Positions 14,791 through 22,620 of a DNA stretch of 44,095 bases are shown here, piece by piece. Origin of the DNA: Acidobacteriota bacterium (lineage in GTDB: Bacteria; Acidobacteriota; Thermoanaerobaculia; UBA5066); contig JARXKK010000006.1 in the NCBI GenBank assembly GCA_030278895.1, positions 8,611 to 52,705 on the forward strand. Reading direction: 5' to 3'. Position 1 is the stretch's first letter; every line of letters starts with the position of its first letter. The notes under the pieces are model-generated. The model was not told the origin of the DNA and did no database searches. It saw only the letters and a list, made by a program, of their open reading frames with translations. Position numbers and translations under genes: made by a program.

Positions 14791-14822
14791 AGAGTAGATT
14801 TTCTTTGAAGGGTAAAGGAAGC
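14791..14822 (-). repeat. Dispersed AT-rich element, upstream copy of an inverted pair
   Basis: The core reads TTCTTTGAA at 14801-14809, that is TTCAAAGAA on the minus strand, with AGATTT on one side and GGGTAAAGGAAG on the other. It lies in the 119-base divergent gap. It is nearly complementary over about 16 bases to the copy at 14886-14932, so one transcript could fold the two together. Confidence 0.6.
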
Positions 14823-14851
14823 TATGCGTGTCTTCCGATGGAGGTGTAACG

Positions 14852-15589
14852 GTGAAAACGCGGCGCCACTCCCCCTCTGCGAAATCCCCCTCTCCCCTTT
14901 CAAAGAAATCTTCCTCTTCTCCCTCTTCTCCGAGAGCAAAGAAACCCTCGTCTCCCTCCCCCCCGACACTCACGGTTTCCCTCGTCTCGATCGAAGTGAG
15001 GCACAACGGCTGGCCGGGCGAAGGCGTGAAGGCGACGGACATGTCGCTCGTCCTCCAGCTCGAGGACCCCGCCGCGGCTGCGGGGAACGCCGCGCTCGCG
15101 TCCGCGCATCTTCCGTTCGCGGCGTCGTCCGGACAGACGGTTCCCGCCCAAGACCTGCCCCCGGATCTGAATGGCGTTCCGTTCTTCGGCGGGCCGGTAA
15201 AGCTCCCGAGCCACGTGAATCTCCACGCCCGCCTCTTCGTCGAACGCACGAACGCCGTCGGGCCGATTCTTGGAGCGGCGCTGAACACGGTCATCGGAGA
15301 GTTCGTGGGCCGGATCCCGCTCCTCGCCGCGCCCGTGAGGGAGGTGCTTCACATCCAGATCGGCAAGGTCATCGCGACCGAGCTCGCCCGCGCCACCGCG
15401 ATCGTGCCCGTGGAGACCTCGTTCAAGGGAACCCATCCCGTGACGCTCGCGCTCGTGGCGCCGCGGACGATTCCGGGCCTCTATGCCCCGCCGGGCAGCC
15501 CCGAAGGCTACAAGAAGGGTGTCGTCGCGACGGAGGGCGACCTCGTCGCCTTGCTCCACCTCACGCTGACCCTCACTCTGCGGGGCTGA
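14852..15589 (+). CDS. Unrecognised protein with Ser/Pro/Lys-rich N-terminus
   Basis: The GTG at 14852 follows GGAGG (14840-14844) with good spacing, giving 245 residues; a GTG at 14828 would add eight. Residues 1-43 are a basic Ser/Pro/Lys-rich, probably disordered tail encoded by unusually AT-rich codons. Part of it (residues about 12-27) is a copy of the dispersed element. The rest looks like a compact domain: strands TLTVSLVSIEVRHNGW and SLVLQLEDP, an amphipathic helix at IPLLAAPVREVLHIQIGKV, and a C-terminal LLHLTLTLTLRG strand. No signal peptide or catalytic motif is visible and no family is recognised. A terminator-like hairpin follows at 15603. Confidence 0.7.
   Translation: MKTRRHSPSAKSPSPLSKKSSSSPSSPRAKKPSSPSPPTLTVSLVSIEVRHNGWPGEGVKATDMSLVLQLEDPAAAAGNAALASAHLPFAASSGQTVPAQDLPPDLNGVPFFGGPVKLPSHVNLHARLFVERTNAVGPILGAALNTVIGEFVGRIPLLAAPVREVLHIQIGKVIATELARATAIVPVETSFKGTHPVTLALVAPRTIPGLYAPPGSPEGYKKGVVATEGDLVALLHLTLTLTLRG
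14886..14932 (+). repeat. Dispersed AT-rich element, best in-gene copy
   Basis: The core TTCAAAGAA is at 14899-14907, preceded by CCCCCTCTCCCCT and followed by ATCTTCCTCTTC and more CT-rich sequence. It is translated in frame as Ser/Pro/Lys-rich sequence (LSKKSSSSPSSP). Codons such as TCA, AAA and TCT are unlike the surrounding GC-ending usage. Confidence 0.65.
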
Positions 15590-15602
15590 GGCGAACATGG
15601 AA

Positions 15603-15624
15603 GGGGCGGCCCGATGGCCGCCCC
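15603..15624. terminator. Bidirectional hairpin between convergent genes
   Basis: A perfect 9-base-pair stem (GGGGCGGCC with GGCCGCCCC) and a CGAT loop lie between the unknown gene ending at 15589 and the collagen-like gene ending at 15652. No T-tract follows, so it may act as a transcript-end stabiliser rather than a strong intrinsic terminator. Confidence 0.55.
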
Positions 15625-15651
15625 CGTCCGGGTGATCGCCGCCGCCGGTGC

Positions 15652-17256
15652 CTACGGCGCCGGCACCGCCCTGACTCCGAGCGGCTCGAAGTCGTAGGTC
15701 GTAGCGTTGATGCGCAGTCCGTCGACGGCGCCTTGCCAGGCGAAGTCGCGGCCCTTGGTTACCGCGATGCTGTAGATCTTCGCTCCGGTTCCGGTAGCAA
15801 GGAATGTCTGCACTTGTGCGAAGGTGCAGCGCGGACCGTTGAGACCGCAATTCGCCTGAGTCGCGGGCGAGTTGAACTGGTTGCCCGTCAGGCCCCAGAA
15901 CCCCGTCGTCGTCGCATCGATGTAAACGCTCCACCTATTTGGCGTGGAATTCGCGGCGGGACCAAACACCAGCGTGGAATAAGTCGTGGTTGTTCCACCC
16001 GCGCCACTCGGATTGATCTCGATACCGATGGATGGCATGTTCGGCGTTCCAAGGGCTGAATTCTCACCCGTCGTGAAGACGTTGAAGCCCACGGCCGTCA
16101 GGGCTGACACGTTCATGTTGAAGAAATCGACTTCGTTACCGAACGAAATTTTCGCAGTGGGATCCGCGACCTCGAGGCCGAGGCTCCCGATTCCCTTCGG
16201 AGGATTGTCCGTTACGCCGAACGAACCGAATGGTCCCGCGCGCAAGACGGCCACCGGAGAGCCAATCGTGTTCCTGGCGATTACGCCCCAGTTGACGCCC
16301 GCGTATACGGCGTCGGCTCCGGGGGGGCCGGCGGGTCCGGTCGCACCCGTGAGACCCTGAATGCCCTGAGGACCCTGACCGCCCGGGATCCCCTGGAAGC
16401 CCTGATTCCCTTGGTTTCCAGTGAGACCGATAGGACCCTGCGGTCCCGTGGTGCCGGTAGCCCCAGTGAGACCGATAGGACCCTGGGGTCCCGTTGCACC
16501 GGTCAGACCGGTCGGACCAGTCGGACCGGTTGGACCAGTCGGACCGGTTGGACCAGTCGGACCCGTTCCGCTCGCAGCGCTGATGGACAGCGTGCCGGTT
16601 CCGGGCGTGAGCGTGACGTTGGTGCCCGCCACGAGCGTCAGGTCACCCGCTTGCCCATTCAGGCTGTTCACGACTCCCAGGGGCGAGTAATAGCCGTTCG
16701 TGTCCAGAATGACATCGCCACCGGAGACGCCGAGCGCCATCGAGACGCCTCCAGAGACGCTCAGGGGAACGATGGCGGCATTCGCTACGGTCTGTCCGGC
16801 AACGAAGTTGAGCGTCGAGACGGGAGGGAGTACTGCGCCCTGCGGCCAGAGCACCAGGAACCCCGGGCCGACTGGGTTGACGACCGTGGCGTTCAGGGAG
16901 ATCGCCTGGGCGTTCGCGGGAATGTTGCAGAGGTTCGTCAGCGTGTAGCTGCGCGTCGTCGCGGCGGGCAGGAAGCCGCCAGTCAGGGGCGCACCATTGC
17001 CACGCGTGTCGACCAGGCGGCAGGGCGCCACGGCGACAAAGGGAAGGGGGAGCGGGCTTGTTGCAAGCGCTTGACGTCCCGTAGCGAGCGCGGTGCGCGC
17101 TCCTTGTTCTCCAGGGGAAACCGCTGGCGGAGACCAGTACCCCGGCGCCGACCATCCCTGCAATCCGTCGAAAATTGTGTCCACAGAGGCGAATGCGAAT
17201 GCCGGAAAAAGAGCCATAGCGAGAATGAGGCGGAGCCCCGCTTTCGTGTATTTCAT
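15652..17256 (-). CDS. Secreted collagen-like repeat protein
   Basis: The 534-residue product has a signal peptide ([23 protein letters not shown]). An N-terminal beta-rich domain (about 55-195) begins [14 protein letters not shown] and ends [15 protein letters not shown] Gly-x-y tract of about 80 residues follows (about 228-310; [23 protein letters not shown]). The C-terminal domain of some 220 residues is rich in Gly, Asn and Thr and probably forms a beta-structured trimer head or surface module. Collagen-like bacterial proteins usually sit on the cell surface in adhesion or appendages; that role is inferred. The ATG at 17256 follows AGGAGG with a 7-base spacer. The DNA of the repeat tract holds near-identical tandem units. 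Two palindromes lie upstream at the promoter. Confidence 0.85.
   Translation of the reverse strand: MKYTKAGLRLILAMALFPAFAFASVDTIFDGLQGWSAPGYWSPPAVSPGEQGARTALATGRQALATSPLPLPFVAVAPCRLVDTRGNGAPLTGGFLPAATTRSYTLTNLCNIPANAQAISLNATVVNPVGPGFLVLWPQGAVLPPVSTLNFVAGQTVANAAIVPLSVSGGVSMALGVSGGDVILDTNGYYSPLGVVNSLNGQAGDLTLVAGTNVTLTPGTGTLSISAASGTGPTGPTGPTGPTGPTGPTGLTGATGPQGPIGLTGATGTTGPQGPIGLTGNQGNQGFQGIPGGQGPQGIQGLTGATGPAGPPGADAVYAGVNWGVIARNTIGSPVAVLRAGPFGSFGVTDNPPKGIGSLGLEVADPTAKISFGNEVDFFNMNVSALTAVGFNVFTTGENSALGTPNMPSIGIEINPSGAGGTTTTYSTLVFGPAANSTPNRWSVYIDATTTGFWGLTGNQFNSPATQANCGLNGPRCTFAQVQTFLATGTGAKIYSIAVTKGRDFAWQGAVDGLRINATTYDFEPLGVRAVPAP
16421..16562. repeat. Tandem DNA repeats in the collagen-like tract
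   Basis: An 18-base unit GGACCAGTCGGACCGGTT is repeated exactly at 16514-16531 and 16532-16549, with a partial third copy from 16550. The 20-base segment at 16421-16440 recurs exactly at 16466-16485, a 45-base offset equal to five Gly-x-y triplets. Both periods are multiples of nine bases, so slippage would change collagen length without a frameshift. Confidence 0.85.
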
Positions 17257-17284
17257 TGATTTACCTCCTGTTGACAATGAGAAT

Positions 17285-17325
17285 TTAATAGCCATTTGGA
17301 GCCTTGGCTCTGATGCATATGCATC
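17285..17325 (-). promoter_or_regulatory. Promoter and paired palindromes upstream of the collagen-like gene
   Basis: On the minus strand a TATTAA -10 candidate lies at 17290-17285. Next to it are two palindromes, GAGCCTTGGCTC at 17299-17310 and the perfect 14-base GATGCATATGCATC at 17312-17325. They would overlap or flank the -35 region, a typical operator position. The AGGAGG and ATG follow at 17269-17256. Regulator identity is unknown. Confidence 0.5.
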
Positions 17326-17403
17326 TCGCCCGTTCCTTCACGTCCTAAGCCCGCCGTCCAGAGACGCGCCGCGAAGATGCGCCCGATCCTTGCGGCTTGG
17401 CCG

Positions 17404-19476
17404 TCAGCCGCGGATTTCGGAGAACCGGGCGACACGGACGAACTGGTCGCGCATCGAGCGCAGGAGCGCGATACGGTTCGCCTTCACCTCGGGATCCTCG
17501 GCCATGACGTGGACCTCGGTGAAGAAGCGGTCGAGGGCCGGCCCCATCGACGCCATGATCGACAGCGCGTCCTTGTAACGGCGTTTCGCGACGAGGTCGT
17601 CGAGCATTCCCTTCGCCTGCAGGTAGTCGCCCGCGAGCGCCTTCTCGGCATCGTCGGTCATCTTCGCGGGGTCGGGCTCGCCGATGCCCCCGGGCGCCAC
17701 GGGTGATTGAGCCAGGATGTTCTGCATGCGCTTGAACGCGGCGGCCAGCGGCAGGAAGTCCTGTTCCTTGCGCATCGCCTCGACCGCCTCGACACGCTCT
17801 TCGGCATCCGCCAGGTCGGGACAGTCCGTCGTCAGGACGGCCTCGACGACGTCGGACGCATGGCCCTTCTTCTCGAGGAGGAACCGGAGGCGCTCGAGGA
17901 AGAACGCCGAAAGCTCCTTCAGCATCTCGTCCCTCTGGCGCGGCAGAGCGCCGTGCAGCGCGGCCGCGTCGGCCGAGGCCGCCGGAAGGTCGAGGCGCCA
18001 CTTCCTGTCGAGGAGGATCCTCACGACGCCGAGGGCCGCGCGCCGGAGCGCATAGGGATCCTTCGAGCCGGTCGGCGCGAGGCCGAGGCCGAAGAGGCCC
18101 GTGAGAGTGTCGAGTCGGTCCGCGAGCGCCACGACGCAGCCCACGTCGCCGCGGGGCATGCTGTCGTCCGCCGACGCCGGGCGGTATTGGTCGTACAAGG
18201 CCTGCCAGACCTCTTCCTCCTCGCCGTCCCGTCGGGCGTAGAGGCCGCCCACGACTCCCTGCAGGTCCGGAAACTCGCGCACCATGTCGGTGACGAGGTC
18301 GGCCTTCATGAGCCGCGCCGCGCGCACGAGGACGCCGTCGAGGTGGGACAGGCCGAGCCGGGCGGCGAGTTTTTCCGCGAGATCCTGGATGCGGCCCGTC
18401 TTCCTGAGGTAATCGCCGAGCGTCTCCTGGAACTGTAGCTTGCCGAGTCGCGGGAGCCGGTCCTCGAGCCTCGTCCTTCCGTCGTCGTCCCAGAAGAAAC
18501 GCGCGTCCGAGAACCGCGCTTCGGTGACCCACTGGTTACCGCGGGCGATGAGCCCTTTCGGATCCGCGATCTGGTCGCAGGCCGCTAGGAAATGGGCGGC
18601 GAGCGTGCCCGAGGAGCGCACCGGCAGCATCTTCTGGTGCTCGCGCATCGAGGTGACGAGGATTTCCTCCGGCAGCGCGAGGAAGTCCGGGTCGAAGGAT
18701 CCACGCACGACTCCCGGCGACTCGACGAGGTGTGCCCACGTGTCGAGGAGGGCCGCGTCGTCCGCCGGCTCGCCGCCTACTTCCGAGGCGAGAGACTGCG
18801 CCTGCTCCTGGAAGCGGGCGCGGCGGACGGCGAGGTCTGGCTCCACGTGCGCGGCGCGCAACTTCTGAAACCAGTCCGCGACCCCCATCGTCACGATGCG
18901 TCCCGGAGCAAGCGTGCGATGGCCGAACGTGGTCCGGCCGCTCTCGACGCCGAAGAGATGCATCGGAATCACGAGCCCGTCGAGCAGCGCGAGGACCGAA
19001 TGCACCGGCCGGATCCACTGGGGCGTGCCGTCGCCCCAACGCATCATGCGGGGGAACGTCATCTTCTCGACGAGCGCGGGAAGAATCTCGCCGATCACCT
19101 CTCCGGCCGGGCGGCCGGGCGTCACCTTGCGCGCGACGACGTACGGGCCCTTCGGGAGCGTCGCGACGCGGAGGTCTTCCACCGTGACGCCCTGCGCCTT
19201 CGCGAACCCGATCGCTGCTTTCGTCGGATTGCCGTCGGTGTCGTAGCCGACCGAAGCCGGCGGGCCGGTGACCTCGGACTCGGCATCGGGCTGCTGGTCG
19301 GCCACGCCCTCGCCGACGAGCGCGAGACGCCGCGACGTCGAGTAGACCGTCAACGTCCCGCCGAGCCGTGCGTCCGCGAAGGCGGCCGACACCCTCGCGA
19401 GGAGGTCCTCGCGCGCGGCGGGCAGGATTCCCGCCGGAATCTCCTCCGCGAGAATCTCGAAGAGAAATTCAGCCAT
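17404..19476 (-). CDS. glyS: Glycyl-tRNA synthetase beta subunit
   Basis: The 690-residue product is the beta chain of the bacterial alpha2beta2 glycyl-tRNA synthetase, which charges tRNA-Gly. It begins with the family signature [16 protein letters not shown]. The typical [22 protein letters not shown] and EHQKMLPVR segments follow, then the [28 protein letters not shown] signature of the HD-like region in two parts, and a C-terminal anticodon-binding helical domain. The ATG at 19476 overlaps the glyQ stop by 8 bases, so the subunits are translated in a coupled way. The length is normal. Confidence 0.97.
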   Translation of the reverse strand: MAEFLFEILAEEIPAGILPAAREDLLARVSAAFADARLGGTLTVYSTSRRLALVGEGVADQQPDAESEVTGPPASVGYDTDGNPTKAAIGFAKAQGVTVEDLRVATLPKGPYVVARKVTPGRPAGEVIGEILPALVEKMTFPRMMRWGDGTPQWIRPVHSVLALLDGLVIPMHLFGVESGRTTFGHRTLAPGRIVTMGVADWFQKLRAAHVEPDLAVRRARFQEQAQSLASEVGGEPADDAALLDTWAHLVESPGVVRGSFDPDFLALPEEILVTSMREHQKMLPVRSSGTLAAHFLAACDQIADPKGLIARGNQWVTEARFSDARFFWDDDGRTRLEDRLPRLGKLQFQETLGDYLRKTGRIQDLAEKLAARLGLSHLDGVLVRAARLMKADLVTDMVREFPDLQGVVGGLYARRDGEEEEVWQALYDQYRPASADDSMPRGDVGCVVALADRLDTLTGLFGLGLAPTGSKDPYALRRAALGVVRILLDRKWRLDLPAASADAAALHGALPRQRDEMLKELSAFFLERLRFLLEKKGHASDVVEAVLTTDCPDLADAEERVEAVEAMRKEQDFLPLAAAFKRMQNILAQSPVAPGGIGEPDPAKMTDDAEKALAGDYLQAKGMLDDLVAKRRYKDALSIMASMGPALDRFFTEVHVMAEDPEVKANRIALLRSMRDQFVRVARFSEIRG

Positions 19477-20377
19477 TTTCCGCCCCGTTTTCGGGAGGCG
19501 GCGCCGCGGTCTTCGGAAGCATGGGGAAGCCCTGGGCTTCTCGTGAAGCGACGTATGCCTTCGCGCAGCGGACGGCCAGCTCGCGCACGCGCCGGATGAC
19601 CCCGACGCGGTCCGTGGCCGAGACCGCGCCCCGCGCGTCGAGGATGTTGAAGGCATGCGAACACTTCAGAGCGAAGTCGTACGCGGGAAGAACGAGCCCG
19701 GCGTCGAGACAGCGCCCGGACTCCGCCTCGAAGCGATCGAAGAGCGTCTGCCAGAGGGAGGCGTCTGCCACCTCGAAGCCGTATTTCGAGACTTCGTACT
19801 CGTCCTGCTTGCGGGCCTCGCCGTACGTCACGCCCGGTGCCCACTCGACGTCGTAGACGCTTCGCTGCTTCGCGAGGAACATCGTGAGCCGCTCGAGCCC
19901 ATAGGTGATTTCGACCGTGATGGGCGCGAGGTCGATGCCTCCGGCCTGCTGGAAGTACGTGAACTGGGTGATCTCCATACCGTCGAGGAGGACCTGCCAG
20001 CCGACTCCCCAGGCTCCGAGCGTCGGCGACTCCCAGTTGTCCTCCTCGAAACGAAGGTCGTGCTCTTTCGGGTCGATGCCGAGGGCGACGAGGCTCTCGA
20101 CGTAAAGATCCTGGATGTCGTCGGGCGCCGGCTTCATCACGACCTGGAATTGCTGGTGCTTGACGAGCCGGAACGGGTTCTGGCCGTAGCGCCCGTCCGC
20201 CGGACGCCGCGAGGGCTGGACGTACGCCGCGCGCCACGGCTCGGGCCCGAGCACGCGCAGGAACGTGGCGGGGTGCATGGTGCCCGCGCCCACCTCGACG
20301 TCCCAGGGTTGCTCCAGGAGGCAGCCCTTCGACACCCAGTAGGCCGACAACTTCAGGATGAGAGTCTGCAGATCCAT
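19469..20377 (-). CDS. glyQ: Glycyl-tRNA synthetase alpha subunit
   Basis: The 302-residue product is the catalytic alpha chain. It starts [19 protein letters not shown] and contains the family segments [36 protein letters not shown] and [19 protein letters not shown], and then [14 protein letters not shown]. Adjacent glyS completes the enzyme. The C-terminus has a short Pro/Glu-rich tail ([11 protein letters not shown]) that is encoded across the overlap with glyS. It is the middle gene of recO-glyQ-glyS. Confidence 0.97.
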   Translation of the reverse strand: MDLQTLILKLSAYWVSKGCLLEQPWDVEVGAGTMHPATFLRVLGPEPWRAAYVQPSRRPADGRYGQNPFRLVKHQQFQVVMKPAPDDIQDLYVESLVALGIDPKEHDLRFEEDNWESPTLGAWGVGWQVLLDGMEITQFTYFQQAGGIDLAPITVEITYGLERLTMFLAKQRSVYDVEWAPGVTYGEARKQDEYEVSKYGFEVADASLWQTLFDRFEAESGRCLDAGLVLPAYDFALKCSHAFNILDARGAVSATDRVGVIRRVRELAVRCAKAYVASREAQGFPMLPKTAAPPPENGAENG

Positions 20378-20422
20378 TCGCTTGAGCCCGCCTCGAGGCC
20401 TCGGAGTGTACCGAATCCGCGC

Positions 20423-21058
20423 TCAGCCGAGCGCCGAAAGGAACCGGTAGCTCTTCAGCTCGTGCCCGAGAAAGTTCCGCCGGGCCTCACGCGTGACGTC
20501 CTCGAGGGCGTCCAGGGCGGCAGGCGGCTGCGCTTCCCGGGAAAGGGCCACGAGGGGAAGCCGGCGTATCGCGCCGAGGAGCGCGCGGACGGCGGGCGGC
20601 GCGTCCTCCTCGGGCAGGACTCCCGCGAACCTCAGGAGCCACACCTCGAAGTAGCGCGCGGCGAGCGGCGCGGGAACGCCCGCCCCGAGGGCGTCGAGGA
20701 CGTGCCGGACGAGCCGGTAGACGTCCCCGCCCTGCTCGGACTCGGGCACGAACGTGAGCGCGCTCTCGGCGAGATAGGGAAGGAGCATCGCGGATTCGGC
20801 CCGGGACGCGAGGTCGAAGGCGCTCGCCACGATCTCGAGCCGGTCGACGCGCGCGAGATCGGCTCCTTCGCGGCGGAAGTACGTGAGCGAGACCTCCGTC
20901 AGGAGCTGAAGCGCCGCGGCGCGTTTCGACTTGCCGCGCGCGCCCCGCACGGCCGCCCGGAGGACGCCGTGGTCCTTCGTGAGGAGCGCCACGACGAGAT
21001 CCTTCTCGGAAAGAGGATCGAGCTTCAGAATGAAGGCGGTGGTCGAGACGAGAGACAT
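20423..21058 (-). CDS. recO: DNA repair protein RecO
   Basis: The 211-residue product fits RecO, which with RecF and RecR loads RecA on gapped DNA. The N-terminal OB-fold starts MSLVSTTAFILKLDPLSEKDLVVALLT in two recognisable halves, followed by GVLRAAVRGARGKSK, a typical basic loop. The C-terminal helical part is somewhat short for the family, and the zinc-binding Cys cluster seen in many RecO proteins is absent. The ATG at 21058 is the natural N-terminus although the frame is open further upstream. Its first bases overlap the start region of the divergent MFS gene. Co-location with glyQS is a common bacterial arrangement. Confidence 0.88.
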   Translation of the reverse strand: MSLVSTTAFILKLDPLSEKDLVVALLTKDHGVLRAAVRGARGKSKRAAALQLLTEVSLTYFRREGADLARVDRLEIVASAFDLASRAESAMLLPYLAESALTFVPESEQGGDVYRLVRHVLDALGAGVPAPLAARYFEVWLLRFAGVLPEEDAPPAVRALLGAIRRLPLVALSREAQPPAALDALEDVTREARRNFLGHELKSYRFLSALG

Positions 21059-22361
21059 CCGCGGCGATTCTGCCCCGTCCGGGGTCACGGGCCTTCCGAA
21101 GGCCGTCGTGCGCCTCGGCTGGGTCTCGTTCCTCACGGACGTTTCCTCGGAAATGATCGTGCCCCTCCTGCCGGCGTTTCTCGCGACGCTCTCGGGAGTC
21201 CCCGCCCTCGCGCTCGGCTGGATCGAAGGCGTCGCGGACGCGACGGCCTCGTTCGTGAAGATCCTCTCGGGGAGGTGGACCGATCGCGCAAAGGCGAAGA
21301 AGCCGCTCGTCTTCCTCGGGTACGGGTTGTCGTCTCTCGCGCGGCCGCTCATCGGCCTCGCGCCCGGTTGGCCGACGGTGGTGCTCATCCGTTTCTTCGA
21401 CCGCATCGGCAAGGGCGTGCGCACGGCCCCGCGCGACACGATGATCGCGAACGCGGCGCCGCCGAACCGCCGCGGCGCGGCCTTCGGCCTCCACCGCGCC
21501 TTCGACAACGCGGGCGCCGTCTTCGGCCCGCTTCTCGCGGCGGGGCTGGTGGGGTGGATGGGCCTGAGCCTGCGGACGGTGTTCCTGCTGGCGGCCATCC
21601 CGGCAGCGCTGTCGCTGCTGGTGCTGGCGTTCGGAGTAAGAGAAGAGAAGACCGCAACCCTCGAGACAGGCTCGTCGGAAGGCGCGGTACCTTCCTCCTT
21701 GGCGCGTGAACTCGCTTCGCTCAAACAGCACGCGCCTGCGTCCGAAGGCACCCCGCCCCCCTCCTCACCCTCTTCCTCTTTGCCATTCAAAGAAAATATT
21801 CCTCTTCCTCCCATCTTCTGGCGCGCCGCAGGAGTGTTTGCGCTGTTCGCGCTCGCGGCGTCGTCGGACACGTTCCTCCTGCTGAAAGCCAAAGAGATCG
21901 GAATCGCCGCGGGCTGGCTGCCGGTTCTCTGGGCGTTTTCGAACGCGGTGAAGTCTCTCTTCTCGACGTGGGGCGGGGGGCTGTCCGACCGCTTCGGGCG
22001 GCGGCGGCTGCTGCTCATCGCGTGGAGCCTCTATGCCGTGTGCTACGCCGGCTTCGCCTTCGTGTCGTCCGCGTGGCCGCTCGTCGCGCTCGTGGGCGTC
22101 TATTCGCTCTATTACTCCCTGTCGGAGGGCACCGAGAAGGCGCTCGTCGCCGACCTTGTTCCCCGCGGGCAGCGCGGGCGCGCCTTCGGCTGGATGAACG
22201 GCCTCGTCGGCTTCGCCGCGCTGCCCGCGAGCGTGGGCTTCGGCTTCCTGTGGCAGATCGCGGGCTCGCGAGCGGCCTTCCTGACCGGGGCCGTCATCGC
22301 GGGAATCGCGGCGGCGGCGCTCCTGGCCCTGCGGTTTCCGCGGCCCCGGCCCGCCGGGTAA
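21030..22361 (+). CDS. Major facilitator superfamily transporter
   Basis: The 443-residue product (from ATG 21030) has about 12 membrane segments in two halves. The first half begins VRLGWVSFLTDVSSEMIVPL and has the MFS loop motif SGRWTDRAKAKKPLVFLGYG. The second half starts near IFWRAAGVFALFALAASS and has GGGLSDRFGRRRLLLIAW. The substrate is not predictable. The start overlaps recO head to head by 29 bases; a GTG at 21108 (MRLGWVSFL) would avoid that. The central loop (about residues 205-260) is unusually long. It is built from two foreign-looking patches: a CTCGCTTCGCTC-type motif at 21700-21732 and a copy of the dispersed AT-rich element at 21766-21814. Confidence 0.9.
   Translation: MKAVVETRDIRGDSAPSGVTGLPKAVVRLGWVSFLTDVSSEMIVPLLPAFLATLSGVPALALGWIEGVADATASFVKILSGRWTDRAKAKKPLVFLGYGLSSLARPLIGLAPGWPTVVLIRFFDRIGKGVRTAPRDTMIANAAPPNRRGAAFGLHRAFDNAGAVFGPLLAAGLVGWMGLSLRTVFLLAAIPAALSLLVLAFGVREEKTATLETGSSEGAVPSSLARELASLKQHAPASEGTPPPSSPSSSLPFKENIPLPPIFWRAAGVFALFALAASSDTFLLLKAKEIGIAAGWLPVLWAFSNAVKSLFSTWGGGLSDRFGRRRLLLIAWSLYAVCYAGFAFVSSAWPLVALVGVYSLYYSLSEGTEKALVADLVPRGQRGRAFGWMNGLVGFAALPASVGFGFLWQIAGSRAAFLTGAVIAGIAAAALLALRFPRPRPAG
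21700..21732. repeat. Possible widespread LFERSEF-type intergenic motif inside the MFS loop
   Basis: The plus strand holds GAACTCGCTTCGCTCAAACA; read on the minus strand it would give LFERSEF. I recall this string from many annotated bacterial genomes as a recurring short element, but cannot verify that here. The 12 bases CTCGCTTCGCTC form a literal mirror repeat. It is translated in frame as RELASLKQHA in the transporter. Confidence 0.35.
21766..21814 (+). repeat. Dispersed AT-rich element, copy in the MFS central loop
   Basis: The core TTCAAAGAA is at 21786-21794, flanked by CCCTCTTCCTCTTTGCC on the left and AATATTCCTCTTCCTCCC on the right. It is translated as about residues 246-261 (SPSSSLPFKENIPLPP) between transmembrane segments 6 and 7, in a different reading frame from the copy at 14886. 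Confidence 0.65.
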
Positions 22362-22371
22362 GATCCCGCTC
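22359..22371 (+). promoter_or_regulatory. Candidate -10 (TAAGAT) overlapping the MFS stop codon
   Basis: TAAGAT at 22359-22364 is followed by CCCGCTC and then the ATG at 22372. With usual spacing the transcript would begin at or next to the start codon, implying a leaderless message for the small Cys4 protein and mqnE. No good -35 is visible. Confidence 0.35.
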
Positions 22372-22620
22372 ATGTCAGGACCCGTCTGGAAACGCCTCCG
22401 CCTCAAGGGCACCTGCGACGCCTGCGGCGAGACCTGCGACGAGCTTCTCGCCTCGGGCACCGTCTCGGACTTCGCGTTCACGCCCGACTCGCGCTATTGC
22501 ATCTCCTGCTACGCCCGCTACGCGGGCCGATACGACGAGCTGAACCCGAAAGCCGTCGGCGAACAGCAGGCGCCGCCCGTCATCTCGCGCCCGATCTCGA
22601 CGGGCGACATGCCGGATTGA
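22372..22620 (+). CDS. Small zinc-ribbon-like protein with four or more cysteines
   Basis: The 82-residue product has CDACGETC at residues 14-21 and CISC at 42-45, arranged like two metal-binding knuckles. A basic start (MSGPVWKRLRLKG) and a flexible Pro/Ile-rich C-terminus flank them. It could bind zinc; no partner or function is recognised. The gene begins 10 bases after the MFS stop. Its TGA overlaps a TTG start of mqnE (TTGA), so it is probably co-translated with that gene. Confidence 0.75.
   Translation: MSGPVWKRLRLKGTCDACGETCDELLASGTVSDFAFTPDSRYCISCYARYAGRYDELNPKAVGEQQAPPVISRPISTGDMPD

Noticed and set aside
14163-14969. A longer start for the chalcone-isomerase-like protein at 14969
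   Set aside because: The ATG at 14732 has a perfect AGGAGG and begins a proper signal peptide. The upstream part overlaps the divergent gene and the element pair.
16105-16135. TTGAAGAAATCG in the collagen-like gene as an element copy
   Set aside because: The core does not match, and the gene as a whole is less GC-rich here.
16421-16562. Possible CRISPR array
   Set aside because: The repeats are adjacent tandem units that encode Gly-x-y triplets. There are no unique spacers and no cas genes.
20487-21731. A minus-strand frame beginning MLFERSEF across recO and the MFS loop
   Set aside because: It overlaps two real genes. The start string is better explained by a dispersed DNA motif.
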